Assembly (NCBI GenBank): GCA_031291435.1
Contig: JARLJC010000290.1
Coordinates: 1 to 64,000, forward strand
Length of the DNA: 64,000 nt
Source of the DNA: Alphaproteobacteria bacterium
Lineage (GTDB): Bacteria > Pseudomonadota > Alphaproteobacteria > UBA9219
Direction: 5' to 3'
The notes beneath the pieces were generated by a model, which worked only from the letters and a program-made list of their open reading frames with translations, was not told the origin of the DNA and made no database searches. Numbering within the stretch: position 1 is the first letter of the stretch; each line of letters begins with the position of its first letter. Shown one piece after another: positions 28,767 to 38,110 of the stretch. The position numbers and the translations under genes were made by a program.

Positions 28767-30008
28767 TTAGTAATAATCTTCCCGCCATTTCAAATTGGCG
28801 GGATTAACGAACGAGGGAATAGCTATCCGTTTTGGTAGTGGGGCATAATTCCTGCTGGCAAGCATAGCGTCGGAGTAATAAATCACGCCCGATGGAGAAA
28901 TTCTAAGATTTCCAGAGTCATACAATCTGTGAATATCTACACGGAGGCAAAAGCCATTATTTGGGTCGTCGGCTCCACCGTGTTTAACGGGAACGATATG
29001 TGCGGCTTCCAAAACGTCAGAAATAATATCCCCCGTCAAACAGCACTTTTGAGAGTATGCCTTGAAAATCTTGTTTCTGAATTTGGATTGTCCCGAGCGC
29101 ACCAAAACGGTTGAGGCGGTTCTTTGTCTTTCGACAATCGACGGAAGCGGAGAATGTCTTATTTCCTCAACGGCTCTCACCGCGCTTGATGTGTTTCCAA
29201 AGATAGAATGGTCTATGGGGGCGGTAACGGCATCCACATCAAACAATTCATCGAGATAGAATTTCCAGTCGTCTTTTAAACCAGTTTTTTCAAATCGGAG
29301 AATGCCAAAATTTGATAGAAAAAGGAGAAATTCTTGTGCAAGACGCTTGTCGTTATCCATAGGCGCACAATTTGGCCAACCCGAAACATCAAGCCTGTCA
29401 TTCCGATAAAGAAAGACATGTCGCGCAATCTCTGCTGCTGTCGCTTTAATCCCAGCGAGAGGAATGACAACTTTGACCAACTCACGATTGTTAAGAAAGG
29501 CTGATGACGCGCCGCCATGCTGACGCCCAAGTTCTTCAATAATTTCCAGTATCAGTTTGAATGGTCTGATTTCTAAATTAGCCGCCCGCCATTTTGCGAT
29601 TTCTTGCTGCTTGTAAGTCCAAGGATTGGGCAACACGGTCTGCTGAATCATGACCGCAACAAATTCACCTTTAGTAACTTGCCCTTTTGCTACTTGCTGT
29701 CCGAAAGGAGTGAGATGAATTCTCCCTTCGTCTGGAGCAAGTAGGCCAGTTCCCCGCCAATACTGCCCTGAGTTTCTAAAAAGATTTCGCGCCTCATCTC
29801 GCGCCAAAGTAACGCTCGATTGGGTTTCTTCCTGCACAACAGCAAGCGCGTTTTTCAGTTCAGGGGAACTAAAAGCGTTTCCTTCAAAAAGATTAAGTGC
29901 TCGCAACACCCCAAGAAACACAGGAACTTGTAACAGCCCTTCGCTTGGCTGAACGCTCAACCATCTCCATTTATATGTATCAAATGGTTTTTGAGGCGTG
30001 CCGATCAT
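28767..30008 (-). CDS. HNH-type restriction endonuclease (413 aa)
   Basis: C-terminal CCLTGDIISDVLEAAHIVPVKHGGADDPNNGFCLRVDIHRLYDSGNL (HNH_2-like); ATGA overlap with the methyltransferase stop. Confidence 0.85.
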   Translation of the reverse strand: MIGTPQKPFDTYKWRWLSVQPSEGLLQVPVFLGVLRALNLFEGNAFSSPELKNALAVVQEETQSSVTLARDEARNLFRNSGQYWRGTGLLAPDEGRIHLTPFGQQVAKGQVTKGEFVAVMIQQTVLPNPWTYKQQEIAKWRAANLEIRPFKLILEIIEELGRQHGGASSAFLNNRELVKVVIPLAGIKATAAEIARHVFLYRNDRLDVSGWPNCAPMDNDKRLAQEFLLFLSNFGILRFEKTGLKDDWKFYLDELFDVDAVTAPIDHSIFGNTSSAVRAVEEIRHSPLPSIVERQRTASTVLVRSGQSKFRNKIFKAYSQKCCLTGDIISDVLEAAHIVPVKHGGADDPNNGFCLRVDIHRLYDSGNLRISPSGVIYYSDAMLASRNYAPLPKRIAIPSFVNPANLKWREDYY

Positions 30009-30970
30009 GCGGCTTTTCTCTTCTTCAGTTTAACCGAGGCATTGGCTTTGGCGAGCATAAGTCCAATCGCTTTTCCGAGCAGAGGCGGGACGGCATTAGC
30101 AATTTGACGATATGCCGTGGTTTTTGCGCCAGAGAATACAAAGTCATCAGGAAAAGATTGAACTGCCGCCAACTCGCGTGCAGTCATACGCCTACGATTG
30201 TTGGGATGATGAAGAACAACTACGCCGCCGCGCTCATCTCCCCGACCCGTCACAGTTGGTGCTGGGCGATTGGGGTCAATGTACCTATGCCCCAAGTGAC
30301 CATTAAATCGTAATTTATATTGGGAGCATTGGTGATTGGGAATCTCGCCATCATCAGTCGGTTCAGGAAAGTGAGCGAGGGCTTCTCCAACAGTAATCCA
30401 CGGTTTCAGTTTTAACTTAAAAGCTATGGCTGGGTCGGCGTGTGTCTGTATCGGAAGAATGTCTGACACATTTGCAATATCTTCTCTTATCCCAATGATT
30501 AGGAGCCTCATGCGTGACTGGGGCACGCCATAGTCTGCCGCATTAACAACGTGGTGGTGAACTCGGTACCCAGCTTGTGCAAAATTGTGTTTGATTTCTT
30601 CAAGGGCTTTCCCTTTGCCGAGGGATAGAAGCCCCTTAACATTTTCCCCAACAAAAAAACGGGGTTGTTTTTCACGGACAATCCGTACCATTTGCCTGTA
30701 CAGTTGGTTCCTTGGGTCGCCTAGCGTTCGTCCCATGTTAGCCATAGAAAATCCTTGGCAGGGAAATCCACCGACAACAGCATCACAGTCGGGAATGCTG
30801 GACAGTTTAACTTTACATATATCTTGGTTGTTGATGTGGTCACCAATGTTCGCTTTATAGGTATCTATGGCGGCATCAAAAATATCATTTGCCCAGACAA
30901 TATCATGCCCCGCCCATTGCAACCCAAGGTCAAGCCCCCCAGCACCGGAGAAAAGTGATACGATTTTCAT
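30005..30970 (-). CDS. DNA (cytosine-5) methyltransferase A
   Basis: MKIVSLFSGAGGLDLGL, GGFPCQGFS, ENVKGLLSL, PQSRMRLL, ELAAVQSFPDDFVF, RQIANAVPP; start overlaps the upstream stop (TAATG). Confidence 0.95.
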   Translation of the reverse strand: MKIVSLFSGAGGLDLGLQWAGHDIVWANDIFDAAIDTYKANIGDHINNQDICKVKLSSIPDCDAVVGGFPCQGFSMANMGRTLGDPRNQLYRQMVRIVREKQPRFFVGENVKGLLSLGKGKALEEIKHNFAQAGYRVHHHVVNAADYGVPQSRMRLLIIGIREDIANVSDILPIQTHADPAIAFKLKLKPWITVGEALAHFPEPTDDGEIPNHQCSQYKLRFNGHLGHRYIDPNRPAPTVTGRGDERGGVVVLHHPNNRRRMTARELAAVQSFPDDFVFSGAKTTAYRQIANAVPPLLGKAIGLMLAKANASVKLKKRKAA

Positions 30971-31926
30971 TAAGCCGCCTCTTTCATGGACTGGTTTTGG
31001 GAGCCAAGCTGCAATCCCAAGTGATAGGCAAAAAGAACGGGAACCGCATTTCCAACTTGTCGATAACAAGAATTCATTTTGCCAACAAACTCGAAATCTA
31101 GGGGGAATGTTTGTATCGTTGCAGACTCACGAATGGACATCCTTCTATGATTATTGGGGTGTTGTATTGCACATACGCCGCCCTTGCCATTGCCCCGCGC
31201 AAGAATAGTTGGAGATGGTTTTTCTGCGTCCGTCCACCGATGCCCTGTAAAATTTCTGTTGGTTACCTTGTATTGTGAACAAACATGGTTAGGCAGAGAA
31301 TGCTTTTCATCAGGTTCTGGAATCTTAGCGAGGGCTTTGCCGATTTGTGACCATGCCTTTAGACCCATTTTTTTTGCTTTACTGGGATTGGTATGGGTTT
31401 CGACAGGAAAACAAAAATCTGCTGTTTCAGGCAAATCATTACGGGTTCCCGCGATAACAACCCTCCACCTGCTTTGTGGGACGCCAAAATTTGCGACATT
31501 AAAAAGTTTCTTTTTTACGCGATACCCTGCCGCCGCAAAATCCTTCTCGATTTTTTCGATTGCACGCCCGTTTGCAAGGCTAAGTATTCCGCGCACATTT
31601 TCTGCAAGAAAATACTTCGGTTTCTTGTCTGTGATTATCCGTTTGAATTCTAGGTAAAGGCGATTGCGTTTATCTTTTTCAAATCGCAACAGGTTGGCTT
31701 GAGAAAAACCTTGGCAGGGGAAACCGCCAACAACAACATCGCAGGAGGGAATTTGAGAAGAAGGAATATCCTCTATGCTTCCAAGAATTATATGATTCCC
31801 GATATTCTTTTTGTAAGTCGCAACAGCGTCAGCATCAAAATCATTCGCCCACACAACTTCGTGTCCCGCCTGAATGAGGCCAAGGTCTAATCCCCCAGCG
31901 CCGGAAAAAAGAGAAACTATCTTCAT
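30970..31926 (-). CDS. DNA (cytosine-5) methyltransferase B
   Basis: MKIVSLFSGAGGLDLGLIQAGHE, GGFPCQGFSQAN, ENVRGILSL, PQSRWRVV, RESATIQTFPLDFEFVG, RQVGNAVPV. Confidence 0.95.
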   Translation of the reverse strand: MKIVSLFSGAGGLDLGLIQAGHEVVWANDFDADAVATYKKNIGNHIILGSIEDIPSSQIPSCDVVVGGFPCQGFSQANLLRFEKDKRNRLYLEFKRIITDKKPKYFLAENVRGILSLANGRAIEKIEKDFAAAGYRVKKKLFNVANFGVPQSRWRVVIAGTRNDLPETADFCFPVETHTNPSKAKKMGLKAWSQIGKALAKIPEPDEKHSLPNHVCSQYKVTNRNFTGHRWTDAEKPSPTILARGNGKGGVCAIQHPNNHRRMSIRESATIQTFPLDFEFVGKMNSCYRQVGNAVPVLFAYHLGLQLGSQNQSMKEAA

Positions 31927-32302
31927 TCGGTGCGCCTTTCCTCGATTAGAACAAAATGAGAACATTTGGGTTTCTATGACGAACCCGCGTGTTCGGGCAA
32001 GAGAGAATCTTGGATAAAGAATTGATTAAGGACGATTAACATCTAGTTAACGATTGTGTGCCGATTCTGCAACGAGTAATGTGCTATCGGCGAGGGCGGC
32101 GGTGGCATCGTTACATCGGACGACGCAATCCCAAAACCTGCTCAAAACACCAACTTCATAGTTGCACTCGGTAGTTTGCCTGATTTTATCAAAGGACTTC
32201 ACCAATTCGTCCTTATAGACCAGTGCCCAGATTTATCCTGTGTGGCACGCCAGATTTCTTATGTGAACTTTCCAGAGCATTACTCACGCTTTCTCAGGTA
32301 AA

Positions 32303-32932
32303 GTGCGCGGCATGAACGACCCGAAGCCCACGGAAAAAAACCGTCTCTCCGATCTGCTCGCGAATTACGCGGCGGCGGCGCCAAATGACCGCGTATCGCT
32401 GGAGGATATCGTCCGGCTTCTTGAAAACCGCTCACTAGGTGCGTTGCTGCTCCTTTTCGCCTTGCCCATGGCATTGCCCGTGCCCACCCCCGGCCTTTCG
32501 GCGATTTTCGGCGTACCGCTTATTTTTATTTCGGCGCAGCTCATCATGGGGAATCGTCAAGTCTGGTTTCCCGCATGGCTTGCGCGCAAAACCATTTCCC
32601 GCGCCCAATTCGCAGCCATCGTGAGGCGCGTCGTCCCCATCCTGAAGCGCCTTGAGCTGATCCTCAAACCGCGCGCCGTGTGGTTATGTGGAAAATGGGC
32701 AGTCGTTCCGATAGGCATCGCCTGCACTATCATGGCAGCGATGATTGCGCTTCCTGTTCCTTTTGGAAATGTCGTTCCCGGCGTTGCCGTTTCCTTATTC
32801 GCGCTGGGGCTTATTCAGCATGACGGGTTGGCTGTCGCCCTTGGCTTTTTAGTGTCGGTTCTTGCCGTGGTCATTGTTTGGGCGGCAATACTCGGCGCTC
32901 ATGCCGTTATCCAGTCATCGTGGCCGTTCTGA
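32303..32932 (+). CDS. Exopolysaccharide synthesis protein, ExoD family
   Basis: LADLLANYAA...ALLLLFALPMALPVPTPGLSAIFGVPLIFISAQLIMG. Confidence 0.85.
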   Translation: MRGMNDPKPTEKNRLSDLLANYAAAAPNDRVSLEDIVRLLENRSLGALLLLFALPMALPVPTPGLSAIFGVPLIFISAQLIMGNRQVWFPAWLARKTISRAQFAAIVRRVVPILKRLELILKPRAVWLCGKWAVVPIGIACTIMAAMIALPVPFGNVVPGVAVSLFALGLIQHDGLAVALGFLVSVLAVVIVWAAILGAHAVIQSSWPF

Positions 32933-33091
32933 AAGAGCGCGCCTCCAACAAAAACGACACGCACACGATCGTGTGAACGGAAGCTCGACACCGCTTCAAA
33001 CAAAGAGCCCGAAGATTCTCGCAGTTAATTATTCATTCACGATCGCAAAGTAATGATCGACGCTTACTCTCGAATCTCCATGAGGATAGCG

Positions 33092-33601
33092 ATGGATAAA
33101 ACATTCAAGAACCGCCTGCTTCTGACCTGCGCCCTGCTGGGAATGGGCATGCCTCTGGCGTCCAACGCATCTCCTCCCGTATCGAATACATACTCGGCGA
33201 CGAGCACAACGGAAGTGCGGCCTTACGCGGGGCTCTCCTGGACATTTGGCGAAGGCTATGCGCCCTCTCTGGTCGCGGGCGTGGCGACGGCTGTTGTTCA
33301 TTCCGACGGCCAAACTCAGGGCGCCGATGTAGCCGCGACGTTCGGATTTGTCGACGGGTTTTCGTTCAAGAAAGTCTCAGTCAATTACCTCTACGGCAAC
33401 AGCCAGGTGCAGGGCGAAGCCGGCGGCGGATACAGCTTCGCGAAAGACAGCTTCCTCGCGGATGCGGGCGTCAACGTCGACTACTTTAACTTCTCCGCCG
33501 ATAATTATCTGGATGAAAGTTTTGTTCCCCAGATAACGATCCGCTCATTAGGCGCATTCACCAAACCGGCGGAAAATGTCGTGGCTCCCAGCCCCGGTTA
33601 A
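33092..33601 (+). CDS. Secreted/outer-membrane beta-rich hypothetical protein
   Basis: Signal peptide MDKTFKNRLLLTCALLGMGMPLASNA; alternating Gly/aromatic strands. Confidence 0.6.
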   Translation: MDKTFKNRLLLTCALLGMGMPLASNASPPVSNTYSATSTTEVRPYAGLSWTFGEGYAPSLVAGVATAVVHSDGQTQGADVAATFGFVDGFSFKKVSVNYLYGNSQVQGEAGGGYSFAKDSFLADAGVNVDYFNFSADNYLDESFVPQITIRSLGAFTKPAENVVAPSPG

Positions 33602-33624
33602 TCTGGTGGCCTGCGGCGCATCGA

Positions 33625-34209
33625 TTACTGACGGATAGAAGACGACGCCTCCGGCGCGAGCGACGATAAATGATCGGCGCGGATGCGCGGCAAAGCTGAG
33701 GCGGCGTCGAGCTGCTCGAAGGCCGGGTCGCGGCTGTTGCCAAGATAAATGGCGCCGCCGGCCATCACGCCGATCAATCCATAATTGCCGAAGCCCAGGC
33801 CGGTATCATGCAGAATGGGGCGCAGCATAAGCGTCTCGCCGGCGGTCACGTCAAACGCCTGCGATGTGGTGAAATAATCATCGACATCCGGTACAAAGCG
33901 GATGAACAATCTGCCGGGCACGGCATCGAAAGCGACAAACTGGCGGGCGGTGACTTCACCCGCGAGCGGCGCATTCTCCTGCGACGGGCCGGCGAAAACC
34001 TGGCCGCCATGATCTCCCTCGTTCAATAGCGCTTTATAATGTGCGGGTAATATGTAAATGCGCGCATAGCCCGGCGGCGGAGAGAGGCGCGCTTGATAGG
34101 CCTCTTCAACAGGTGCGGGACTGCGCGGCAAATGATCCGTGCTGCAGGCTGTGAGGAACGGGCAAAGAAGAACCGCAAGGGCAAGCGAACCGGGGCCAAT
34201 ATTTCGCAT
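33625..34209 (-). CDS. Lipoprotein (DUF2846-like)
   Basis: Lipobox LLCPFLTACSTD; ARIYILPAHYKALLNEGDHGGQVF...GRLFIRFVPD. Confidence 0.6.
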   Translation of the reverse strand: MRNIGPGSLALAVLLCPFLTACSTDHLPRSPAPVEEAYQARLSPPPGYARIYILPAHYKALLNEGDHGGQVFAGPSQENAPLAGEVTARQFVAFDAVPGRLFIRFVPDVDDYFTTSQAFDVTAGETLMLRPILHDTGLGFGNYGLIGVMAGGAIYLGNSRDPAFEQLDAASALPRIRADHLSSLAPEASSSIRQ

Positions 34210-34516
34210 GCGTGATTCTAATGCATCGCAGGCTTCAGAGCAACGCCGCCGCAATAATGCCTGTTCGGGTCGAAACGACTCTGTTTTTTGCACATCTTTT
34301 TTCCAAAAAATTTCGCGCCGCAAAAATTATTTTGCCCAACCATGCGGACATGCACGCTGCGGCCGCGGAAAATTGTGGCAAATCAAAGGGTATTTTTGCG
34401 ATTTATCTAAAATTTTAGACAATTAAGAGTGCAACTGTATGCATGATTAAAGGGCCGTTATCCTTACCAACCTAAGATGAACCCATTACGAGAAATTATT
34501 TTTCGGGTTCATCGAC

Positions 34517-35020
34517 ATGCATATTTTGAAATATAGTGCGGCTGTTCTTGGCCTTATCGCTTTGTGCGGCGGCGCGCGCGCCGAGGACGGCGACATTATC
34601 GACGCGGCGACGGTGACGCCGCTGGCGGGGTGGGTCGAGCATGCGACCGGCGTTCATATGCAGGCTTTGCCGCGCACCATCGCCAGCACGGAAAAACTGC
34701 AGTCCGCGCTGGCCATGGAAGGCGTGCAAAAAGCGCGCGCGGCGGCGGCCTATCTGCCCGGCCGCATTCTTATCAGTAACGCGGTGTGGGATCCCGATTC
34801 GATCCGGGCCCAGAGCTATCTGGTGCATGAGCTGGTGCATCACGCGCAATTAGTGAGTCGCCGGGTCTATCCGTGCGGCGCCGCCAAGGAACGCGAAGCC
34901 TATATGCTGCAAAATGAATGGCTTAAACAGCATGGCGAAGAGCCGCTGGTCACGCAGGAATGGATCGACAACATTTCCTCCTGCAGCAACGCCAATAGCG
35001 GCGACGGCGACGGCGATTGA
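34517..35020 (+). CDS. Secreted HExxH-containing protein (DUF6647-like)
   Basis: Signal peptide; SYLVHELVHHAQLVS...KEREAYMLQNEWL. Confidence 0.65.
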   Translation: MHILKYSAAVLGLIALCGGARAEDGDIIDAATVTPLAGWVEHATGVHMQALPRTIASTEKLQSALAMEGVQKARAAAAYLPGRILISNAVWDPDSIRAQSYLVHELVHHAQLVSRRVYPCGAAKEREAYMLQNEWLKQHGEEPLVTQEWIDNISSCSNANSGDGDGD

Positions 35021-35074
35021 TATTGCCCCTTTTGGGTAAAACTCCCTTGCGGTGATGTATTCGCGCATCACCCC

Positions 35075-35095
35075 TGCCCCCTTCGGGGCAAAAAA
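35075..35095 (+). terminator. Rho-independent terminator
   Basis: TGCCCC-CTTC-GGGGCA-AAAAAC, preceded by a second hairpin GGTGATG/CATCACC. Confidence 0.55.
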
Positions 35096-35304
35096 CAGTC
35101 ATATCAATCCCTTATATAATAAACGCCTGCCCTAAAACCGCCAAATTCGGCGTGCGGGGGCCGTAGAAATGTGTTTTTCCAGTATCATGAAACCATTACT
35201 GGCTAGCGCACCCATTTAAAATACCATATAAGAACGTCGCACCTGAATTGATGCCGATGGAGTCGTTGTGACGGACATCGTGCGTATGAATATGGAGCGG
35301 TAAC

Positions 35305-35889
35305 ATGAAAAAAACACTTCTTATGCTTGCGATTTCCGCCATTGTGGCGAGCCCCTCATTGGCGCGCGCCGACTGGTCGAGCGATTTGCAGGCAGCGATC
35401 AACTCGAACAACTTCGCTGAAATCAACGTCATCGCCGCGAATAACCCCAACGATCAGGGCGGCATCGCGCTGGCGCTGTTGACCGCCGCGAAGAATGACG
35501 TTGGTTCGCATGACGGCACGGCGATCAAGCTGTTCACGCTCGCGACGCCATTTGCCGATCAATTGTCGCCCAGCCAGGCTCTGCCTGCCAGCACGGCGAT
35601 TGTGGCTTTGGTTGGTCTTGCCGGCAACCCCGAACTCCAGCACAAGGATCCGAAGGGCGCGCATCAAGTGTTCACGGCCGCTTTGACCATGAGCAGCGAC
35701 AGCCCGATCGCCACCGTTCGTCCCGGCCTGCATAACTTTGTGGTCGCTGCGGCTGAAGATTTCGGCGACAAGTACGCCCAGAATGATCCCGACAAGAAGG
35801 ATCTGGATGACCATATCAATCTGGCCTTGCAGGTCGGCTCGCCGCCGCCGCTCGGCCCCCATGGCGTTCTGACCCCGAGCCCGGAATAA
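35305..35889 (+). CDS. Periplasmic hypothetical protein upstream of the EPS genes
   Basis: Signal peptide MKKTLLMLAISAIVASPSLARA. Confidence 0.65.
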   Translation: MKKTLLMLAISAIVASPSLARADWSSDLQAAINSNNFAEINVIAANNPNDQGGIALALLTAAKNDVGSHDGTAIKLFTLATPFADQLSPSQALPASTAIVALVGLAGNPELQHKDPKGAHQVFTAALTMSSDSPIATVRPGLHNFVVAAAEDFGDKYAQNDPDKKDLDDHINLALQVGSPPPLGPHGVLTPSPE

Positions 35890-35981
35890 GTTGAGAATGC
35901 TGCCGCTTGCAGTAGTTAGCTTGTGATTTCCAATGCCACGGCGGGTTCTCTGCCGTGGCAATTCCTTGAGAAAACCAGAGT

Positions 35982-37304
35982 TTGTGGAGATTGACGATGA
36001 AAAAAGGTGCTGTTATCGCGGCCGTTTTAACCGCGGGTTTGTGCGCTTCGACTTCCGCCCGAGCCGATGTCAGCCTGTTTGACGTCAACCAGCAACAGAT
36101 CGACGCCTCGCTCGCGATGCGCCGCTCAACCACCGAGCAGGACAACCCCATCCGCGGGCAGTCGGTTCTTGACCGAGCCCGCCCCGATTTCGATCCGGTT
36201 CCCGTTCCGGTCGGCTCGTTCCAGTTGTTCCCGGCCCTTAACCTCGGCGCCTATTACGACAGCAACATTTTCGCCACCCCCAGCAACGAGACCGACGATC
36301 TGGTGTGGAAAGTCAATCCGACCGCGACGCTGGCGTCGAACTGGGGCCGCAATGCCCTCGTCTTCACCGGCCTCGGCGATTTCAACTACAACACCAATCA
36401 GACCAAGCAGGATTACAACGCCGGCGCGTTGCAGGCCGAAGGCCGCTACGACATCGCCGAAGAAACCTGGCTGGCGGGCGTGGCCGGATACCAGCGCGTG
36501 GTCGAACCACGCGGCGGCCTCGACACCCCCGGCAATGCCATCGGGCCGAGCGCCTATGATCTGTTCACCGGCGGCGCTACCGCCTATCGCGGCGTCGGCA
36601 GGATCAAGATCACGGGCGATTTCAACACCCGTTACTATGACTACAAAAATATCGATCTGATCGGCGGCGGCGTCGACAGCCAGAGCAGCCGCGATCGCAC
36701 CGAAAACGAAACCGGGGCCAAGGTCGGCTATGAAGTCACCAAGAACTTCCAGCCTTATGTCAGCGGCCATTACAACTGGCGCAATTACTCGTCGAGCGGC
36801 GTGAATTCCTCGGAAGGTTATCAGGTCGATACCGGCGCGATGCTCGATTTCGGCGGCGTGACCACGGCCAATCTCTATGCCGGTTACATCGCGCAGAACT
36901 ATTTCAACTACGCCAATGGCACGACCGATGCGTTTGATTTCGGTGCCGATGTCCTGTGGAACGTGACGCCGCTGACCTCGGTCGAAGGCAAAGCGAGCCG
37001 CAGCATTCAGGAAACCGCGACCATCGGCCAGCCTTCGGCCTTGGCGAGCCAGGGTTCGGTGCAGGTTTCGCATGAACTCCGCCGCGACATCGTGCTGCAA
37101 GCGAGCGTGAACTACACCGCGTTCGACTTTCAACTCGTGCCGCGTCACGACGACCAATATGACGCGGGCACCGGCGTGCGTTACTACCTGAACCGCAACG
37201 TCTATACCGATCTGACCTATGACTTCCAGCGCCGCACGTCGAGCGATTCGAGCAATAACTTCGATCGCAACGTCGCTCTGGTCCGGGTCGGCCTGCAATA
37301 CTAA
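35982..37304 (+). CDS. Outer-membrane beta-barrel protein of the EPS export locus
   Basis: Signal peptide; FQLFPALNLGAYYDSNIFATPSNETDD; periodic amphipathic strands ending in ALVRVGLQY. Confidence 0.8.
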   Translation: MWRLTMKKGAVIAAVLTAGLCASTSARADVSLFDVNQQQIDASLAMRRSTTEQDNPIRGQSVLDRARPDFDPVPVPVGSFQLFPALNLGAYYDSNIFATPSNETDDLVWKVNPTATLASNWGRNALVFTGLGDFNYNTNQTKQDYNAGALQAEGRYDIAEETWLAGVAGYQRVVEPRGGLDTPGNAIGPSAYDLFTGGATAYRGVGRIKITGDFNTRYYDYKNIDLIGGGVDSQSSRDRTENETGAKVGYEVTKNFQPYVSGHYNWRNYSSSGVNSSEGYQVDTGAMLDFGGVTTANLYAGYIAQNYFNYANGTTDAFDFGADVLWNVTPLTSVEGKASRSIQETATIGQPSALASQGSVQVSHELRRDIVLQASVNYTAFDFQLVPRHDDQYDAGTGVRYYLNRNVYTDLTYDFQRRTSSDSSNNFDRNVALVRVGLQY

Positions 37305-37316
37305 CAGAGTAGCCCG

Positions 37317-38045
37317 ATGTTGACGTTCCCGCTGAAAAACAGCCCGGCCTTCGTGGCTGCATGCTTTGCCGTTCTCCTGCTGGCGACTCCGGTTTTTGCC
37401 GGTGCCGCCGGTTCGGCTCCGGCTGCGGAAAATGGCGCGAGCGTCGGCGTGGTGGCCCCTGATACCGGCAACGACGATGCGGACGCAACCGCCGACGTGC
37501 CGACCGGCGTGGCGCGTCCGTTGCCCGCTCCGGCCAAACCGGCACACGCGGCGGCGGCTTCCTCGGCGGCTATCGCCACTTCGGGCGTTCGCGATTACGT
37601 TCTGGGTGTCGGCGACAAACTGAACATCACCGTTTTCAATGAAAAAGATCTGTCGGGCGAGTTCGAAGTATCCTCAACCGGCATCGTTTCAATGCCGCTG
37701 ATCGGCGATGTGCAGGCCGCGCATCACACCGTGGCCGAAGTGCAGGACACCATCGCGCAGAAACTCGGCAACGGCTATATGCGTAACCCGCATGTCAGCG
37801 TCGAAGTCGCCAATTACCGGCCCTTCTTTATCCTCGGCGAAGTGATGAAGCCGGGCAGCTATAATTACGTCAATGGCATGAGTGTGATAACAGCGGTGGC
37901 GCTGGCGGGCGGTTACACCTATCGCGCCGACAAGGACGATATCAGCGTCAAGCATGCCGGTTCCGACGCCAAGGAAGAGACCGTGAAAGAAACCACGACC
38001 GTGTTGCCGGGCGATGTTATCAACGTGCCGGAACGCTATTTCTGA
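37317..38045 (+). CDS. Polysaccharide export protein, Wza-like
   Basis: DYVLGVGDKLNITVFNEKDLSGEFEVSSTGIVSMPLIGDVQ (Poly_export) then SLBB-like FFILGEVMKPGSYNYVNGMSVITAVALAGG. Confidence 0.92.
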   Translation: MLTFPLKNSPAFVAACFAVLLLATPVFAGAAGSAPAAENGASVGVVAPDTGNDDADATADVPTGVARPLPAPAKPAHAAAASSAAIATSGVRDYVLGVGDKLNITVFNEKDLSGEFEVSSTGIVSMPLIGDVQAAHHTVAEVQDTIAQKLGNGYMRNPHVSVEVANYRPFFILGEVMKPGSYNYVNGMSVITAVALAGGYTYRADKDDISVKHAGSDAKEETVKETTTVLPGDVINVPERYF

Positions 38046-38110
38046 TACGGGAGTAGCGGCATCACGATGCCGCGCCCGGCCTGTTCACTTTTGCCTGAAA
38101 AGCAGGATTC

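Noticed and set aside
28617-28838. 73-aa + strand ORF downstream of the structured region
   Set aside because: Overlaps the 3' end of the HNH nuclease gene on the other strand and lacks a credible ribosome-binding site; kept only as an unlikely alternative.
31927-32302. Search for a third tRNA-Glu fragment marking the right end of element 2
   Set aside because: No stretch resembling CGGGTTCAAATCCCGTAGGGGAC found by eye; the boundary is left undefined rather than guessed.
36126-37547. 473-aa minus-strand ORF opposite the EPS beta-barrel gene
   Set aside because: Antisense shadow of a signal-peptide-bearing barrel protein.
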